Shown here piece by piece: positions 53,180 to 63,127 of a stretch of DNA of 64,000 bases. The position numbers were made by a program, and so were the translations under genes. How positions within the stretch are numbered: the stretch's first letter is position 1; each line of letters opens with the position of its first letter. The stretch covers positions 124,001 through 188,000 of the forward strand of contig NZ_QWEY01000006.1 of assembly GCF_003443995.1 (NCBI RefSeq). The letters are read 5' to 3'. The DNA comes from Pseudotabrizicola alkalilacus. GTDB taxonomy: Bacteria; Pseudomonadota; Alphaproteobacteria; Rhodobacterales; Rhodobacteraceae. The notes beneath the pieces were generated by a model, which did no database searches, was not told the origin of the DNA, and worked only from the letters and a program-made list of their open reading frames with translations.

Positions 53180-54613
53180 TCAGTCGATCAGCGGCAACAG
53201 CGCATCAAGCGACTTTTTCGCATCGCCATAGAACATGCGGGTATTGTCCTTGTAGAACAGCGGGTTCTCGATGCCCGAATACCCCGTCCCCTGCCCGCGC
53301 TTGCTGACAAACACCTGCTTGGCCTTCCAGCACTCCAGCACCGGCATACCGGCAATCGGGCTGTTCGGGTCTTCCTGTGCCGCCGGGTTCACAATGTCAT
53401 TCGAGCCGATCACGATGGCCACGTCGGTCGAGGGGAAATCCTCGTTGATCTCGTCCATCTCCAGCACGATGTCATAGGGCACCTTGGCCTCCGCCAGCAG
53501 CACGTTCATGTGCCCCGGCAGACGCCCGGCGACCGGGTGGATGGCAAAGCGCACGGTCTTGCCCTTGGCGCGCAGCTTGCGGGTCAGTTCCGACACCGAT
53601 TGCTGCGCCTGCGCCACCGCCATGCCGTAGCCCGGAATGATGATGATGCTGTCCGCCTCGTTCAGCGCCGCCGCGACGCCCTCGGTGTCAATCGCGATCT
53701 GCTCGCCGGTGACTTCCATCTGCGGGCCAGAGGTGCCGCCAAAGCCGCCAAGGATCACAGAGATGAACGAACGGTTCATCGCCTTGCACATGATATAGCT
53801 CAGGATCGCCCCGGACGAGCCGACCAGCGCGCCGACCACGATCAGCAGGTCATTGCCAAGGCTGAAGCCGATGGCCGCCGCCGCCCAGCCGGAATAGCTG
53901 TTCAGCATCGACACCACCACCGGCATATCGGCGCCGCCGATGCCCATGATCAGGTGATAGCCGATGAAGAACGCCAAAAGCGTCATCGCCACCAGTGTCC
54001 AGATCCCGGCATCGTTGAAATACATCACGCCCAGAATGACCGAGCCGATGGCCGCGCCTGCGTTCAGCAAATGCCCGCCGGGCAGCTTCTTTGCGGTGGT
54101 GTTGACCTTGCCCGCCAGCTTGCCAAAGGCCACGACCGAGCCGGTAAAGGTCACCGCGCCAATGAACACGCCCAAGAACACCTCGACCCGCAAGATCGAG
54201 ATTTCAACGGCAGTTTTCTTGGCCAGAAGCGCCGCAAAGCCCTCCAGCCCGACCCGGGCAGAAGGCTCCATCGCCAGCACGCGGCTCAGTTCCAGATCGG
54301 CGTTGAAGCCGACGAAGACCGCCGCGAGACCGACCAGAGAGTGCATCGCCGCCACCAGCTGCGGCATCTCGGTCATCTGCACCCGCTGCGCGACCACATA
54401 GCCGATTGCACCGCCCCCGGCGATCATCAACAGCGACAGGAACCAGTTGCCCGCCCCCGGCCCCATGAGCGTTGCGACAATCGCAAGGCCCATGCCGACG
54501 ATGCCATACCAGACCGCGCGCTTGGCGCTTTCCTGCCCGGAAAGCCCCCCCAGCGACAGGATGAAAAGAATGGCCGCAACGACATAGGCGGCCGTGGTAA
54601 ATCCGTAATCCAT
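53180..54613 (-). CDS. pntB: NAD(P) transhydrogenase subunit beta
   Basis: 477-aa membrane subunit that couples proton flow to hydride transfer from NADH to NADP+. About eight helices fill residues 1-270; the C-terminal NADP-binding dIII domain has [10 protein letters not shown] (~308), [18 protein letters not shown] (~345) and [12 protein letters not shown] (~395). Ends [11 protein letters not shown] as usual. It follows pntA by 12 nt on the same strand. Confidence 0.95.
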   Translation of the reverse strand: MDYGFTTAAYVVAAILFILSLGGLSGQESAKRAVWYGIVGMGLAIVATLMGPGAGNWFLSLLMIAGGGAIGYVVAQRVQMTEMPQLVAAMHSLVGLAAVFVGFNADLELSRVLAMEPSARVGLEGFAALLAKKTAVEISILRVEVFLGVFIGAVTFTGSVVAFGKLAGKVNTTAKKLPGGHLLNAGAAIGSVILGVMYFNDAGIWTLVAMTLLAFFIGYHLIMGIGGADMPVVVSMLNSYSGWAAAAIGFSLGNDLLIVVGALVGSSGAILSYIMCKAMNRSFISVILGGFGGTSGPQMEVTGEQIAIDTEGVAAALNEADSIIIIPGYGMAVAQAQQSVSELTRKLRAKGKTVRFAIHPVAGRLPGHMNVLLAEAKVPYDIVLEMDEINEDFPSTDVAIVIGSNDIVNPAAQEDPNSPIAGMPVLECWKAKQVFVSKRGQGTGYSGIENPLFYKDNTRMFYGDAKKSLDALLPLID

Positions 54614-54625
54614 CGACCGATCCCC

Positions 54626-56203
54626 TTACGATTTCTGGAACATGGCAAGCATGCGCCGGGTGACAAGAAAGCCACCAAAGATATTGATTCCGGCCATGAA
54701 AACCGACAGCGCCGCCAGCAGGATCACAAGGTACGACCCCGATCCGATCTGCATCAGCGCGCCCAGAATGATGATCGACGAGATGGCGTTGGTGATCGCC
54801 ATCAGCGGCGTGTGCAAGCTGTGCGACACGTTCCAGATCACCTGGAACCCGATGAACACCGCCAGCACAAAGACGATGAAGTGCTGCATGAAGCTCGCCG
54901 GAGCCACCAGACCAAGGCCCAGCAGCAACACCGTCCCCACCGCCAGCAGGCTCACCTGATTGCGGGTCTGGGTCTTGAACGCCGCCACTTCCTGCGCGCG
55001 TTTCTCTGCCGGGGTCAGCTCGACCGCCTTCGGCTTCGGCTTGGCCGCCGCAATCGCCGCGATTTTCGGCGGCGGTGGGGGATAGGTCACCGCGCCCGCA
55101 TGAGTCACGGTCGCGCCCCGGATCACGTCATCTTCCATGTTATGCGCGATCACACCGTCTTTCTTTGGTGTAAGATCGGCAAGCATGTGACGGATATTGT
55201 TGGAATAAAGCGTCGAAGACTGCGCCGCCATCCGGCTGGGGAAGTCGGTGTAGCCGACAACCGTCACGCCATTGTCGGTGACGATCTTCTGATCCGGCAC
55301 TGTCAGATCACAGTTGCCACCGCGCTCGGCGGCCAGATCGATGATCACCGATCCCGGCTTCATCATCTGAACCATATCCGCCGTCCACAGCTTCGGCGCG
55401 GGGCGGCCGGGGATCAGGGCGGTCGTGATCACGATATCCATCTCTGGCGCCAGCTCGCGGAACTTCGCCAGCTGTTTGGCGGCAAAGGCGGGGCTCGACG
55501 GGGCGGCATAGCCGCCGGTCGCGGCACCATCGGGCAATTCGCTGGCATCAAATTCCAGAAAGACGAAATTCGCGCCCATCGATTCGATCTGTTCGGCCAC
55601 TTCGGGCCGCACGTCAAAGGCGTTCACGATGGCACCCAGCGAGGTCGCCGTGCCGATCGCGGCCAGACCAGCCACACCCGCGCCAACGACCAGAACTTTC
55701 GCCGGCGGCACCTTGCCCGCTGCCGTGACCTGCCCGGTGAAGAACCGGCCAAAGTTGTTGCCTGCCTCGATCACCGCGCGGTAGCCCGCGATATTGGCCA
55801 TCGACGACAGCGCATCCATCTTTTGCGCGCGGGAAATCCGCGGCACCATGTCCATCGCAACGGCGGTCGCGCCCTGCCCGGCAATCTGTGCCAGCAGATC
55901 CGCATTCTGCGCCGGCCAGAAGAACGAGATCAGCGTCTGGCCCGATTTCAGCAGCCGGGCCTCATCAGCCTCCGGGCCGCGCACCTTGACCACCACATCG
56001 GCCGCGTCATACAGCGCCGCCGCAGACGGGACGACCTCGACCCCGGCCTTTTCATAAGATGCGTCGGAAAATCCGGCCTTGGCGCCTGCGCCGGTCTCGA
56101 TCACGCAGGTATGGCCCAGCTTGATCAGTTGTATGGCCGAGTCCGGCGTCATGGCGACGCGATTCTCGCCCTCGAATAGCTCTTTCGGTGCCCCGATCTT
56201 CAC
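54626..56203 (-). CDS. pntA: NAD(P) transhydrogenase subunit alpha
   Basis: 525 aa in one piece: NAD-binding dI domain (residues ~1-390; KIGAPKELFEGENRVAMTP start, VLVVGAGVAGLAAIGTA Rossmann motif at ~173) joined to a C-terminal membrane domain (four helices, ~420-515). Some Rhodobacteraceae split these as pntAA/pntAB; here they are fused. GTG 56203 with GGGGAG upstream gives the normal N-terminus; the frame extends 28 codons further without similarity. Divergent from kynU. Confidence 0.95.
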   Translation of the reverse strand: MKIGAPKELFEGENRVAMTPDSAIQLIKLGHTCVIETGAGAKAGFSDASYEKAGVEVVPSAAALYDAADVVVKVRGPEADEARLLKSGQTLISFFWPAQNADLLAQIAGQGATAVAMDMVPRISRAQKMDALSSMANIAGYRAVIEAGNNFGRFFTGQVTAAGKVPPAKVLVVGAGVAGLAAIGTATSLGAIVNAFDVRPEVAEQIESMGANFVFLEFDASELPDGAATGGYAAPSSPAFAAKQLAKFRELAPEMDIVITTALIPGRPAPKLWTADMVQMMKPGSVIIDLAAERGGNCDLTVPDQKIVTDNGVTVVGYTDFPSRMAAQSSTLYSNNIRHMLADLTPKKDGVIAHNMEDDVIRGATVTHAGAVTYPPPPPKIAAIAAAKPKPKAVELTPAEKRAQEVAAFKTQTRNQVSLLAVGTVLLLGLGLVAPASFMQHFIVFVLAVFIGFQVIWNVSHSLHTPLMAITNAISSIIILGALMQIGSGSYLVILLAALSVFMAGINIFGGFLVTRRMLAMFQKS

Positions 56204-56487
56204 AGTTTCTCCCCCGCTTCTCAGGTTGGTCCTGCGCCAAAGCGCAAAGGTCCGGCTCTGTATTGCGACCCAATTAGCACCGCGCAAGATTATTTCATAG
56301 ACTTCTACACGTTTGCGGCATTTCTATCGCAGATTGCGACAATAGCCCCCACTGCGCCCGGCCTGATGCGCAAATTCCGGGCCGGTCCTCGCTGTTCAGA
56401 CCGGCAAAGCGCCGCCTGAAATAGCAATGCCCCCCTTGCGCCACGCGCCGCTTTCGTCATTGTCGGCACCAACACCGGAGAACCGCC

Positions 56488-57684
56488 ATGCCGACCGATT
56501 TTGCCGCCACCCGCGACCAGTTTCACCTGCCCGAAGGGGTGATCTATCTGGATGGCAATTCGCTCGGCCCCCTGCCGCATGCGGCGGCGGCCCGTGTTGC
56601 CGCCTGTGTGACGGATGAATGGGGGCAGATGCTGATCCGGGGCTGGAATGCTGCGGGCTGGATGGATCAGCCGACACGGCTGGGCAACCGCATCGCGCGG
56701 CTGATCGGGGCGGAGCCCGGATCCGTGGTGTTGGGCGATACCCTGTCGATCAAGGTGTATCAGGCCCTCGCCTCGGCCCTGGACATGGCCCCCACCCGCC
56801 GCGTGATCCTGTCCGACACCGGCAATTTTCCATCTGATCTTTATATGGCCGAAGGGCTGTGCCGCACGCTTGGCCCCGATTACCGCCTCGTCACCGTCGC
56901 CCCGGAAGAGGTGGCGTCGGCGATCACCGATGAGGTTGCCGTCCTGATGCTGACCGAGGTGGATTACCGCACCGGGCGCAAGCATGACATGGCCGCGCTT
57001 ACTGCGCTGGCCCATGAAAAGGGGGCCATTGCGGTCTGGGATCTGGCGCATTCGGCGGGCGCGCTGCCGGTCGATCTGGCGGGGTGCGACGCGGATTTTG
57101 CGGTCGGCTGCACCTATAAATACCTCAACTCCGGCCCCGGTGGCCCGGCCTTTATCTACGTGGCCCCCCGCCATCAGGACAGCACGCGCCCGGCGCTGTC
57201 AGGCTGGCTTGGCCATGCCGCCCCCTTTGCCTTTGACCTGAGCTACCGCCCCGGCGCCGGGATCGAGCGGATGCGGGTGGGCACCCCGGCCATTCTTCAA
57301 ATGGCCGCGCTGGAGGCCAGCCTCGACATCTGGGACCGGGTCGACATGGCCGATCTGCGCGCGCGCTCCATCGCGCTGTGCGAGGCTTTCATCGCCGGGG
57401 TCGAGGCCGCCTGCCCCGACCTGACCCTCGCCTCGCCGCGCGACGCGGCACAGCGCGGATCGCAAGTCAGTTTCCGCCACCCCGAGGGCTATGCCATCAT
57501 GCAGGCGCTGATTTCGCGCGGCGTGATCGGTGATTTCCGCGCGCCCGACATCCTGCGCTTTGGGTTCACGCCGCTCTATACCTCCGACGCCGATGTGCAT
57601 GGCGCGGTTGCCATTCTGGCCGAGATCATGGCGATGAGTTCCTGGGACCGGCCCGAATTCAAGACACGCGCCAAGGTGACATGA
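56488..57684 (+). CDS. kynU: kynureninase
   Basis: 398-aa PLP enzyme of tryptophan breakdown that cleaves L-kynurenine to anthranilate and alanine. Motifs: YLDGNSLGPLP (~20-30), DLAHSAGALPVDL (~184) with the PLP-binding Asp, and GCTYKYLNSGPG with Schiff-base Lys K211. Length is normal. It overlaps the next gene by ATGA. A single kynU without kynA/kynB nearby. Confidence 0.95.
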   Translation: MPTDFAATRDQFHLPEGVIYLDGNSLGPLPHAAAARVAACVTDEWGQMLIRGWNAAGWMDQPTRLGNRIARLIGAEPGSVVLGDTLSIKVYQALASALDMAPTRRVILSDTGNFPSDLYMAEGLCRTLGPDYRLVTVAPEEVASAITDEVAVLMLTEVDYRTGRKHDMAALTALAHEKGAIAVWDLAHSAGALPVDLAGCDADFAVGCTYKYLNSGPGGPAFIYVAPRHQDSTRPALSGWLGHAAPFAFDLSYRPGAGIERMRVGTPAILQMAALEASLDIWDRVDMADLRARSIALCEAFIAGVEAACPDLTLASPRDAAQRGSQVSFRHPEGYAIMQALISRGVIGDFRAPDILRFGFTPLYTSDADVHGAVAILAEIMAMSSWDRPEFKTRAKVT

Positions 57685-58169
57685 TCCGCCTGCGGCCCTA
57701 TGCGCCCGGCGACCGGGCGGCGGTGAAAACCGTGTTCTACCGCGCCGTACATGAGGGTGCTGCCGGGCATTACACCGCCGCACAGCGCGCCGCCTGGGCC
57801 CCCGATCCGACCGTGGACCCGGCCCAGCCCGACCGGCTGGTGGGGCAGTTCTGCCTGCTATGCGAACGCGATGGCCAGATCACCGGCTTCATGTCGCTGT
57901 GCGATGACGGCTATCTCGACATGGCGTTTGTGCTGCCCGAAGTCAGGGGCAAGGGCGATGCCGCCGCCCTCTATGATGCCATTCTGGCCGAGGCGCAGCG
58001 CCGCGCCCTGCCCCGGCTGACCGCCCATGCCAGCCTGCTGGCCCGCCCGTTCTTTGCGCGCCGGGGCTGGCGTGTGGAGCAAACCGAAGATCACCCGGTC
58101 GGCCCGCTGACCCTGCGCCGCTTTGCGATGCAGATTCTGCTGCCCGCCGCCCCCGGCCCGCAGGTCTGA
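57681..58169 (+). CDS. GNAT-family acetyltransferase
   Basis: 162 aa. GNAT fold with motif A VLPEVRGKGDAAALYDAIL (~92-110; R/Q-x-x-G-x-G/A pattern), C-terminal RRGWRVEQTEDHPVGPLTL. ATGA-coupled to kynU, so it may act on the same pathway or simply be co-transcribed. Substrate unknown. Confidence 0.85.
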   Translation: MIRLRPYAPGDRAAVKTVFYRAVHEGAAGHYTAAQRAAWAPDPTVDPAQPDRLVGQFCLLCERDGQITGFMSLCDDGYLDMAFVLPEVRGKGDAAALYDAILAEAQRRALPRLTAHASLLARPFFARRGWRVEQTEDHPVGPLTLRRFAMQILLPAAPGPQV

Positions 58170-58310
58170 AATCACAGTTCCGCGAGGTGCACCCCGATTG
58201 GGCAACTGTCCGCGCAGGGGCTTTGACCTCTCTTGCGACCTCAGCTAAGTTTGATCAGATAGCGCAGGGGCTTGCCGCTTCCGCTCTGAATTTCTAACAG
58301 GATTTCCACA

Positions 58311-59384
58311 ATGTCATCTTTCGCGCTCCGGGCCTTGCTTGCCATGACCGTCACGGCAGGTCTTTCCGCCTGTGTGCCGACCACCACCACCTCGACCGCC
58401 TCTGCCGTGCCCGACGTCTCGGTCCCGGAAGAGGGGATCTATCTGGCGACAAAAGACAATGGCATCAATATACCCGCCATTGACCCGGCCAAGGTGCCCG
58501 CGCAGTTCCAGCGTCAGATCGTCGATTTCCCCTCGACCGAAGCACCCGGCACGGTGATCATCAACCCGGCGACCAAGCATCTGTATTTCATCACCGGCAA
58601 CAACAAGGCGATCCGCTACGGCATCGCCGTCGGGGCCGCAGGCTTTCAGTGGTCGGGTCAGGCGCTGGTGACCAACCGCCGCCAATGGCCGACCTGGACC
58701 CCGCCGAAAGAGATGATCGAGCGCAAGCCCGAGCTGTCGAAATGGGAAAAGGGCCAGCCCGGCGGCCCGACCAACCCGCTTGGCTCGCGCGCGCTGTACC
58801 TGACCACCAATGGCGTCGATTACGGCTACCGTATCCACGGCACGCCGGACTGGTGGTCGATCGGCAAGAACGCCTCGTCCGGCTGTATCCGCATGATCAA
58901 TCAGGATGTCATCGACCTGTATAACCGCGTGCCCGATGGGGCCAAGGTGATCGTGCTGACCGCCAGCGGCCAGATCCCAAAGGGCCTGAGCCTGCCACCG
59001 CCTGCCCCGAAAAAGAAAAAGCCGGAGGCAAAGCCCGAAGCCGCCGTGGCAACGACCGAAGATGCCGACGGCACAGCGACCCCGGCGGCAGGAACCGCGC
59101 CGGTGATGGGGCCAATGTCCACCACGCCTGCCGTGCCTTCGGCCATCGGCCCTGCGCTGCCAACGCCTGCGACGGTGACACCGGTACCGGGCATGACCAC
59201 GCCCAGCCTGCCCGCTGCCCCGGCAACGCCCGTCGTCACCGCGCCCCTAACTCCGGTGGCCCCCGCAGCACCGTCCACGCCTGCTGCACCCGCTGCCGTG
59301 ACACCCGCCGCCCCGGCTGCTGACACGCCTCCGGCCCCGGCTTGTGCGGTGCCACTGGTCAACGGCGCCTGCCCGCAGGGCTAA
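58311..59384 (+). CDS. L,D-transpeptidase lipoprotein with Pro/Ala-rich tail
   Basis: 357 aa. Lipobox TAGLSAC near residue 21. The YkuD domain (~80-220) carries IHGTPDWWSIG and the catalytic SSGCIRM. Such enzymes make 3-3 crosslinks in peptidoglycan or attach proteins to it. After residue ~225 a basic segment (PKKKKPEAKPEA) leads into about 120 residues dominated by Pro, Ala and Thr, then a Cys pair CAVPLVNGAC. The tail may span the wall. A strong terminator follows. Confidence 0.9.
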   Translation: MSSFALRALLAMTVTAGLSACVPTTTTSTASAVPDVSVPEEGIYLATKDNGINIPAIDPAKVPAQFQRQIVDFPSTEAPGTVIINPATKHLYFITGNNKAIRYGIAVGAAGFQWSGQALVTNRRQWPTWTPPKEMIERKPELSKWEKGQPGGPTNPLGSRALYLTTNGVDYGYRIHGTPDWWSIGKNASSGCIRMINQDVIDLYNRVPDGAKVIVLTASGQIPKGLSLPPPAPKKKKPEAKPEAAVATTEDADGTATPAAGTAPVMGPMSTTPAVPSAIGPALPTPATVTPVPGMTTPSLPAAPATPVVTAPLTPVAPAAPSTPAAPAAVTPAAPAADTPPAPACAVPLVNGACPQG

Positions 59385-59403
59385 GACGACGACGCAGAAA
59401 GCA

Positions 59404-59436
59404 AAACGCGCGCATCCCCGGATGCGCGCGTTTTTT
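59404..59436 (+). terminator. intrinsic terminator
   Basis: AAACGCGCGCATCC / GGATGCGCGCGTTT with a two-base loop and TTTTTT. Lies between convergent genes. Confidence 0.85.
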
Positions 59437-59457
59437 CATGCCTGACCTCAACCCGGC

Positions 59458-60168
59458 TCAGACCAGCCAGCGATCATAATCGCTGACCAGCAGATGGGTC
59501 GGGGCGACATCTTCGTCAATCTCGGCAAAGCGTCCGATCGGTTCAACAAACACGTTGTCGGTCAGATCGTCATTCACCGTCGAAACCTCGCCGATCAGCA
59601 CATCGCCGCCCTCGCCCCAGAACGCATGCCAGTCGCCCGGCATCAGCGTCACACTCTCTCCGGGAGCCAGCTTCAGCTTGTCGCCGGGCGCATAGGCGCG
59701 TTCCAGACCGTCGCAGCGCACCACGCCACCCCGGTCGCGGGCAAACCGGCCCTGATCATCGCTGCCATACAGCTCGACCACCAGCGTCGCGCCGCCCCGG
59801 TTGATGATATCCTCGGCCTTGATCACATGGGTGTGCATCGGCGACAGCTGATCCTGACGCGAGATCAGCAGCTTTTCGGCATAGCACATGCCGCCGCCGC
59901 GCTGCAGATCGGCCAGATCGCCATTGCGCAGGGTGAACAGGAACAGCCCCATCTGGTCAAACCGGCCCTGCCCGTAATCGGTGATGTCCCAGCCCATGCG
60001 CGAGCCGATGATCCGCCCCGCCTGCGCCTTTTGCGCCGCGAACTGATCCGGCGTCCAATAGGCAAAGGGTGGCAGCACAAAGCCATAATGGCGGATCATC
60101 TCATCCGCCGCCGCCATGACCTCATTGATCCGGCTGCGCGTCATGGAATGGGTCTTGGATTGGGTCAC
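59458..60168 (-). CDS. D-lyxose isomerase-type cupin sugar isomerase
   Basis: 236 aa. The cupin metal site is visible: MHTHVIKAED (~117-126) and GDWHAFWGEG (~185). The family opening RSRINEVMAAADEMIRHYGF and the ITDYGQGRF segment match D-lyxose ketol-isomerases, which convert D-lyxose to D-xylulose and often D-mannose to D-fructose. GTG 60168 is preceded by AGGGAGG at ideal distance, so it is favoured over the ATG at 60186. Substrate is inferred from family. Confidence 0.82.
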   Translation of the reverse strand: MTQSKTHSMTRSRINEVMAAADEMIRHYGFVLPPFAYWTPDQFAAQKAQAGRIIGSRMGWDITDYGQGRFDQMGLFLFTLRNGDLADLQRGGGMCYAEKLLISRQDQLSPMHTHVIKAEDIINRGGATLVVELYGSDDQGRFARDRGGVVRCDGLERAYAPGDKLKLAPGESVTLMPGDWHAFWGEGGDVLIGEVSTVNDDLTDNVFVEPIGRFAEIDEDVAPTHLLVSDYDRWLV

Positions 60169-60243
60169 GGCATCCTCCCTGCACATCTGGCGGCGACTAT
60201 ACCCGCCCCGTTAGCGCAAACAAGCGCTGCGATCAGACTGCGC

Positions 60244-61035
60244 TCACGCGCTGCGCATCAGCGCCGGGCGCTTGCCCGCCGCCCAATCGGCCACCGCCTG
60301 CCCAAAGGCCGCGAACAAGGGCCGCGACACCGGGTCGCCCGCCGCGTTCCATTCCGGGTGCCATTGCACCGACAGGGTGAACCCCGGCGCGCCCTGCACA
60401 TAGATCGCTTCGGGCGTGCCATCCGGGGCAGTGCCGTCAATCACGATGCGCGCGCCGGGGCGGTTGATGCCCTGACCGTGCAGCGTATTGGTCATCACCT
60501 CTGTCGCGCCCATCAGATGATGGAACACCCCGCCGGGGGTGAATTTTACCGGATGGCGCAGGGCGAACTTTTCCTCCAGCGTGCCATCGGGCGGCATGCG
60601 GTGGTTCATCCGCCCCGGCAGATCGCGGATCTCGGGGTGAAGCGTGCCACCCATGGCCACGTTGACCTCCTGAAAGCCCCGGCAGATGCCGAACACCGGC
60701 TGCCCGCGGTCCACACAGGCGCGCACCAGTGGCAGGGTGATTGCATCACGGCAGCGATCAAAGCTGCCGTGTGCCGGGGTTTCATCCTCGCCATATTCGC
60801 TGGGGTGGACATTGGGCCGTCCGCCGGTCAGCAGGAATCCGTCGCACAGCTCCAGCAACTCCTCGACCACCACCAACCGGGGGTCCGAGGGAATGATGAT
60901 CGGCAGACAGCACGACACCTCGGCCACGGCTTCCGAATTCATCGTGCCCCCGGCATGGACCGGATAGCTTTCATTCAGCAGGCTCATGTTGCCGATAATG
61001 CCCACAACCGGGCGGCGGGTGGCGGAGAGTGTCAT
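60244..61035 (-). CDS. gamma-glutamyl-gamma-aminobutyrate hydrolase-like class I amidotransferase
   Basis: 263 aa, PuuD-type. Nucleophile elbow FGICRGFQEVNVAMGG with the catalytic Cys at ~118, and the His-x-Glu pair in SVQWHPEWN (~227). Oxyanion region LLTGGRPNVHPSEYG is typical. It would hydrolyse gamma-glutamyl amides such as in putrescine use, but no puu genes are nearby. Start is unsure: ATG 61035 fits the family; ATG 61062 is also in frame and no clear SD exists. Confidence 0.85.
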   Translation of the reverse strand: MTLSATRRPVVGIIGNMSLLNESYPVHAGGTMNSEAVAEVSCCLPIIIPSDPRLVVVEELLELCDGFLLTGGRPNVHPSEYGEDETPAHGSFDRCRDAITLPLVRACVDRGQPVFGICRGFQEVNVAMGGTLHPEIRDLPGRMNHRMPPDGTLEEKFALRHPVKFTPGGVFHHLMGATEVMTNTLHGQGINRPGARIVIDGTAPDGTPEAIYVQGAPGFTLSVQWHPEWNAAGDPVSRPLFAAFGQAVADWAAGKRPALMRSA

Positions 61036-61253
61036 TGACGTACAGCCAGATTTGCTTTGCATGCTCAGACAATAGGCGCAAACCCCGCGCAGGCCAAGTC
61101 CGCAGCCGCGCACAACCGGTCCGCACCTGAGACCACAGGCCGAAACAGCCCCTTTTCACGGCGAACGGACAAAATTGCCGCAGATGACGCGCCCGTGACT
61201 TGGCTTCCCGCCACTGGAAGCTGTGATACTGGCAAAAATCACAGGAGTCGCCG

Positions 61254-61613
61254 ATGAAAACCCCACTCTTTGCCCTGCTCACCCTCACCGCCCTTGCCGC
61301 AGCCCCGGCACTTGCGCAGATGGACCACTCCGGCCACGGTGCGGCGCATAACATGGACAGCCCCTCCAGTGCCGCCTATGCCGAGGCGAATGCCCGTATG
61401 CACAGCGCCATGACCATCCCGCTGACCGGCAACGCCGATGTCGATTTCATCGCCGGGATGATCCCGCATCATCAAGGCGCGGTCGATATGGCGCGCATCG
61501 TGCTGGAACATGGCACCGACCCGGAGGTGCGCAAACTGGCCGAGGCGGTCATTGTCGCCCAAGAGGCGGAAATCGCCTGGATGACGGAGTGGCTGGCCGC
61601 AAACAGCAAATAA
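61254..61613 (+). CDS. exported DUF305 protein
   Basis: 119 aa. Signal peptide MKTPLFALLTLTALAAAPALA, then a His/Met-rich start (MDHSGHGAAHNM) and the DUF305 core DFIAGMIPHHQGAVDMARI (~63-81) with MTEWL at the end. DUF305 proteins are ferritin-like helical proteins linked with metal, especially copper, handling in the periplasm. AGGAG 8 nt upstream. Confidence 0.9.
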   Translation: MKTPLFALLTLTALAAAPALAQMDHSGHGAAHNMDSPSSAAYAEANARMHSAMTIPLTGNADVDFIAGMIPHHQGAVDMARIVLEHGTDPEVRKLAEAVIVAQEAEIAWMTEWLAANSK

Positions 61614-61639
61614 GCCCGCATTCTGTGCAAAAATCTCCG

Positions 61640-61692
61640 GCCAGCGTCACGCAACACCCGTGACGCTGGCTGAGCTTTTCGCAGAAAAATCG
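61640..61692. repeat. 12-bp-stem hairpin and degenerate core hairpin
   Basis: GCCAGCGTCACG / CGTGACGCTGGC (61640-61670) is a perfect terminator-like stem without a T run. Next to it TTTTCGCAGAAAA (61676-61688) is a weaker member of the TTCGCAGAA hairpin family, with mismatched outer arms. Confidence 0.6.
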
Positions 61693-61697
61693 CCCCG

Positions 61698-62939
61698 CTA
61701 CCCCGCCGCGATGATTTTCGCGGCGGCGTCCAGCGCGCCGGGCCCGTGCGGGATGTTCAGCGCGATCATCCCCGCCTCCATCACCGCCAGCGCGCCCAGT
61801 GTCATATGGGCATTCACATGCCCCATATGCGCCACCCGCAAAAACCCGTGCCAGGCCGGATCCGACGGCAGCGCCATGCCCAGCCCGATGCCCAGCGTCA
61901 CCCCGGCCTCGCGTTCCGTCCACTCGCGCAGCCGCGTCGCATCCGGTGCGCCCAGCCGCGCCGCCGTCACCGCGCGCGACCGATAGATCGGATCCGCCAC
62001 ATTCAGGCCAATGCGCGGATGCCCTGCCCCCCAGGCGTCAAACGCGGCCCAGACCGTCCGCGCCAGCACCTCATGCCGGGCCCAGACATTGGCCATCCCC
62101 TCCTCATGCAGCATGCTCAGCGCCTCGCGCAGGCCGAACAGGTGATGCGTCGGCGCGGTCCCGGCCCAGTATTGCCAGAACTCCTCCGGCTCGGCCCGCT
62201 TGCGCCAGTCCCAATAAGGGGTGCGCAGATCGGACTTGGCGCCCGCCTCCCGGGCCTTTTCGGAAAACCACACGAAACACATGCCCGGCGGGGTCATCAG
62301 CCCCTTCTGGCTCGCCGCCACCGTCAGGTCGATCCCCCAGGCATCCATGTGATACTCATCGCAGCCCAGAGACGCGATGCAATCGACACAGAGCAGCGCC
62401 GGATGCCTCGCTGCATCCATCGCCGCCCGCAAGGCAGGAATATCGGTGCGGATCGAGCTGGAGGTGTCAACATGCGTGGTCAGCACCGCCTTGATCCGGC
62501 CCTCGCGATCTTGCCGCAACCGCGCCTCGACCCGGCCCATATCCACCGGGGCCTGCGTGCCGAAGTCCATCAGTTCGACCTCCACCCCCATCGCCCGCGC
62601 GCTCTCGGCCCAGCCGATCCCGAACCGGCCGGTGGACAGCACCAGCACAAGATCCCCCCGGCTGAACAGATTGGCATTCGCCGCCTCCCACCCTGCATGG
62701 CCGTTGCCGATATAGGCCGCCACATGCTGCGTAGTGCCCGCCACTGCCCGCAGATCGGGCCACATCGCCGCCACCATCTCGGTCAGGTCGCCCGCATAGA
62801 TGTTGGGCGCGGCGCGGTGCATCGCGTTCAGCACGCGGTCGGGCATCACCGACGGGCCGGGAATGGCCAGATAGCTGCGCCCACGCGACAGATCGGGGCG
62901 GGAAACATTCGGACGGGGGGAGTTTGATTGCGTCATCAT
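61698..62939 (-). CDS. class V aminotransferase (alanine/serine-glyoxylate type)
   Basis: 413-aa PLP enzyme. Opens with YLAIPGPSVMPDRVLNAM, has GNGHAGWEAANANL (~78), VDTSSSIRTDI (~155), Asp of the PLP pocket in CVDCIASLGCDEY (~180) and the Schiff-base Lys in ASQKGLMTPPG (~205). This matches alanine-glyoxylate/serine-glyoxylate aminotransferases of photorespiration- and glyoxylate-type metabolism. Two ATGs in a row start the gene; no strong SD. Exact amino donor cannot be read. Confidence 0.9.
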   Translation of the reverse strand: MMTQSNSPRPNVSRPDLSRGRSYLAIPGPSVMPDRVLNAMHRAAPNIYAGDLTEMVAAMWPDLRAVAGTTQHVAAYIGNGHAGWEAANANLFSRGDLVLVLSTGRFGIGWAESARAMGVEVELMDFGTQAPVDMGRVEARLRQDREGRIKAVLTTHVDTSSSIRTDIPALRAAMDAARHPALLCVDCIASLGCDEYHMDAWGIDLTVAASQKGLMTPPGMCFVWFSEKAREAGAKSDLRTPYWDWRKRAEPEEFWQYWAGTAPTHHLFGLREALSMLHEEGMANVWARHEVLARTVWAAFDAWGAGHPRIGLNVADPIYRSRAVTAARLGAPDATRLREWTEREAGVTLGIGLGMALPSDPAWHGFLRVAHMGHVNAHMTLGALAVMEAGMIALNIPHGPGALDAAAKIIAAG

Positions 62940-63127
62940 CAGCTCTGCAAGAGGATACGCGCCAATCGCTAGGCCCTGTCACAGCCAAGGTCAATTGCTC
63001 CGCCCCTGAATTTCAGCCCCGCCATTGCAGCGGCCGGGGCTTTGACATTAGATCAGGCACAGGGCGATGCCTGCCCCGCCGGCAACAGGCCATGACAGGC
63101 CCAGCCCATACGCATCAGGAGACCCGC

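Noticed and set aside
53510-56179. 889-codon plus-strand frame across pntB and pntA
   Set aside because: It is antisense to two clear transhydrogenase genes; its Arg/His-rich translation is the usual GC-rich shadow.
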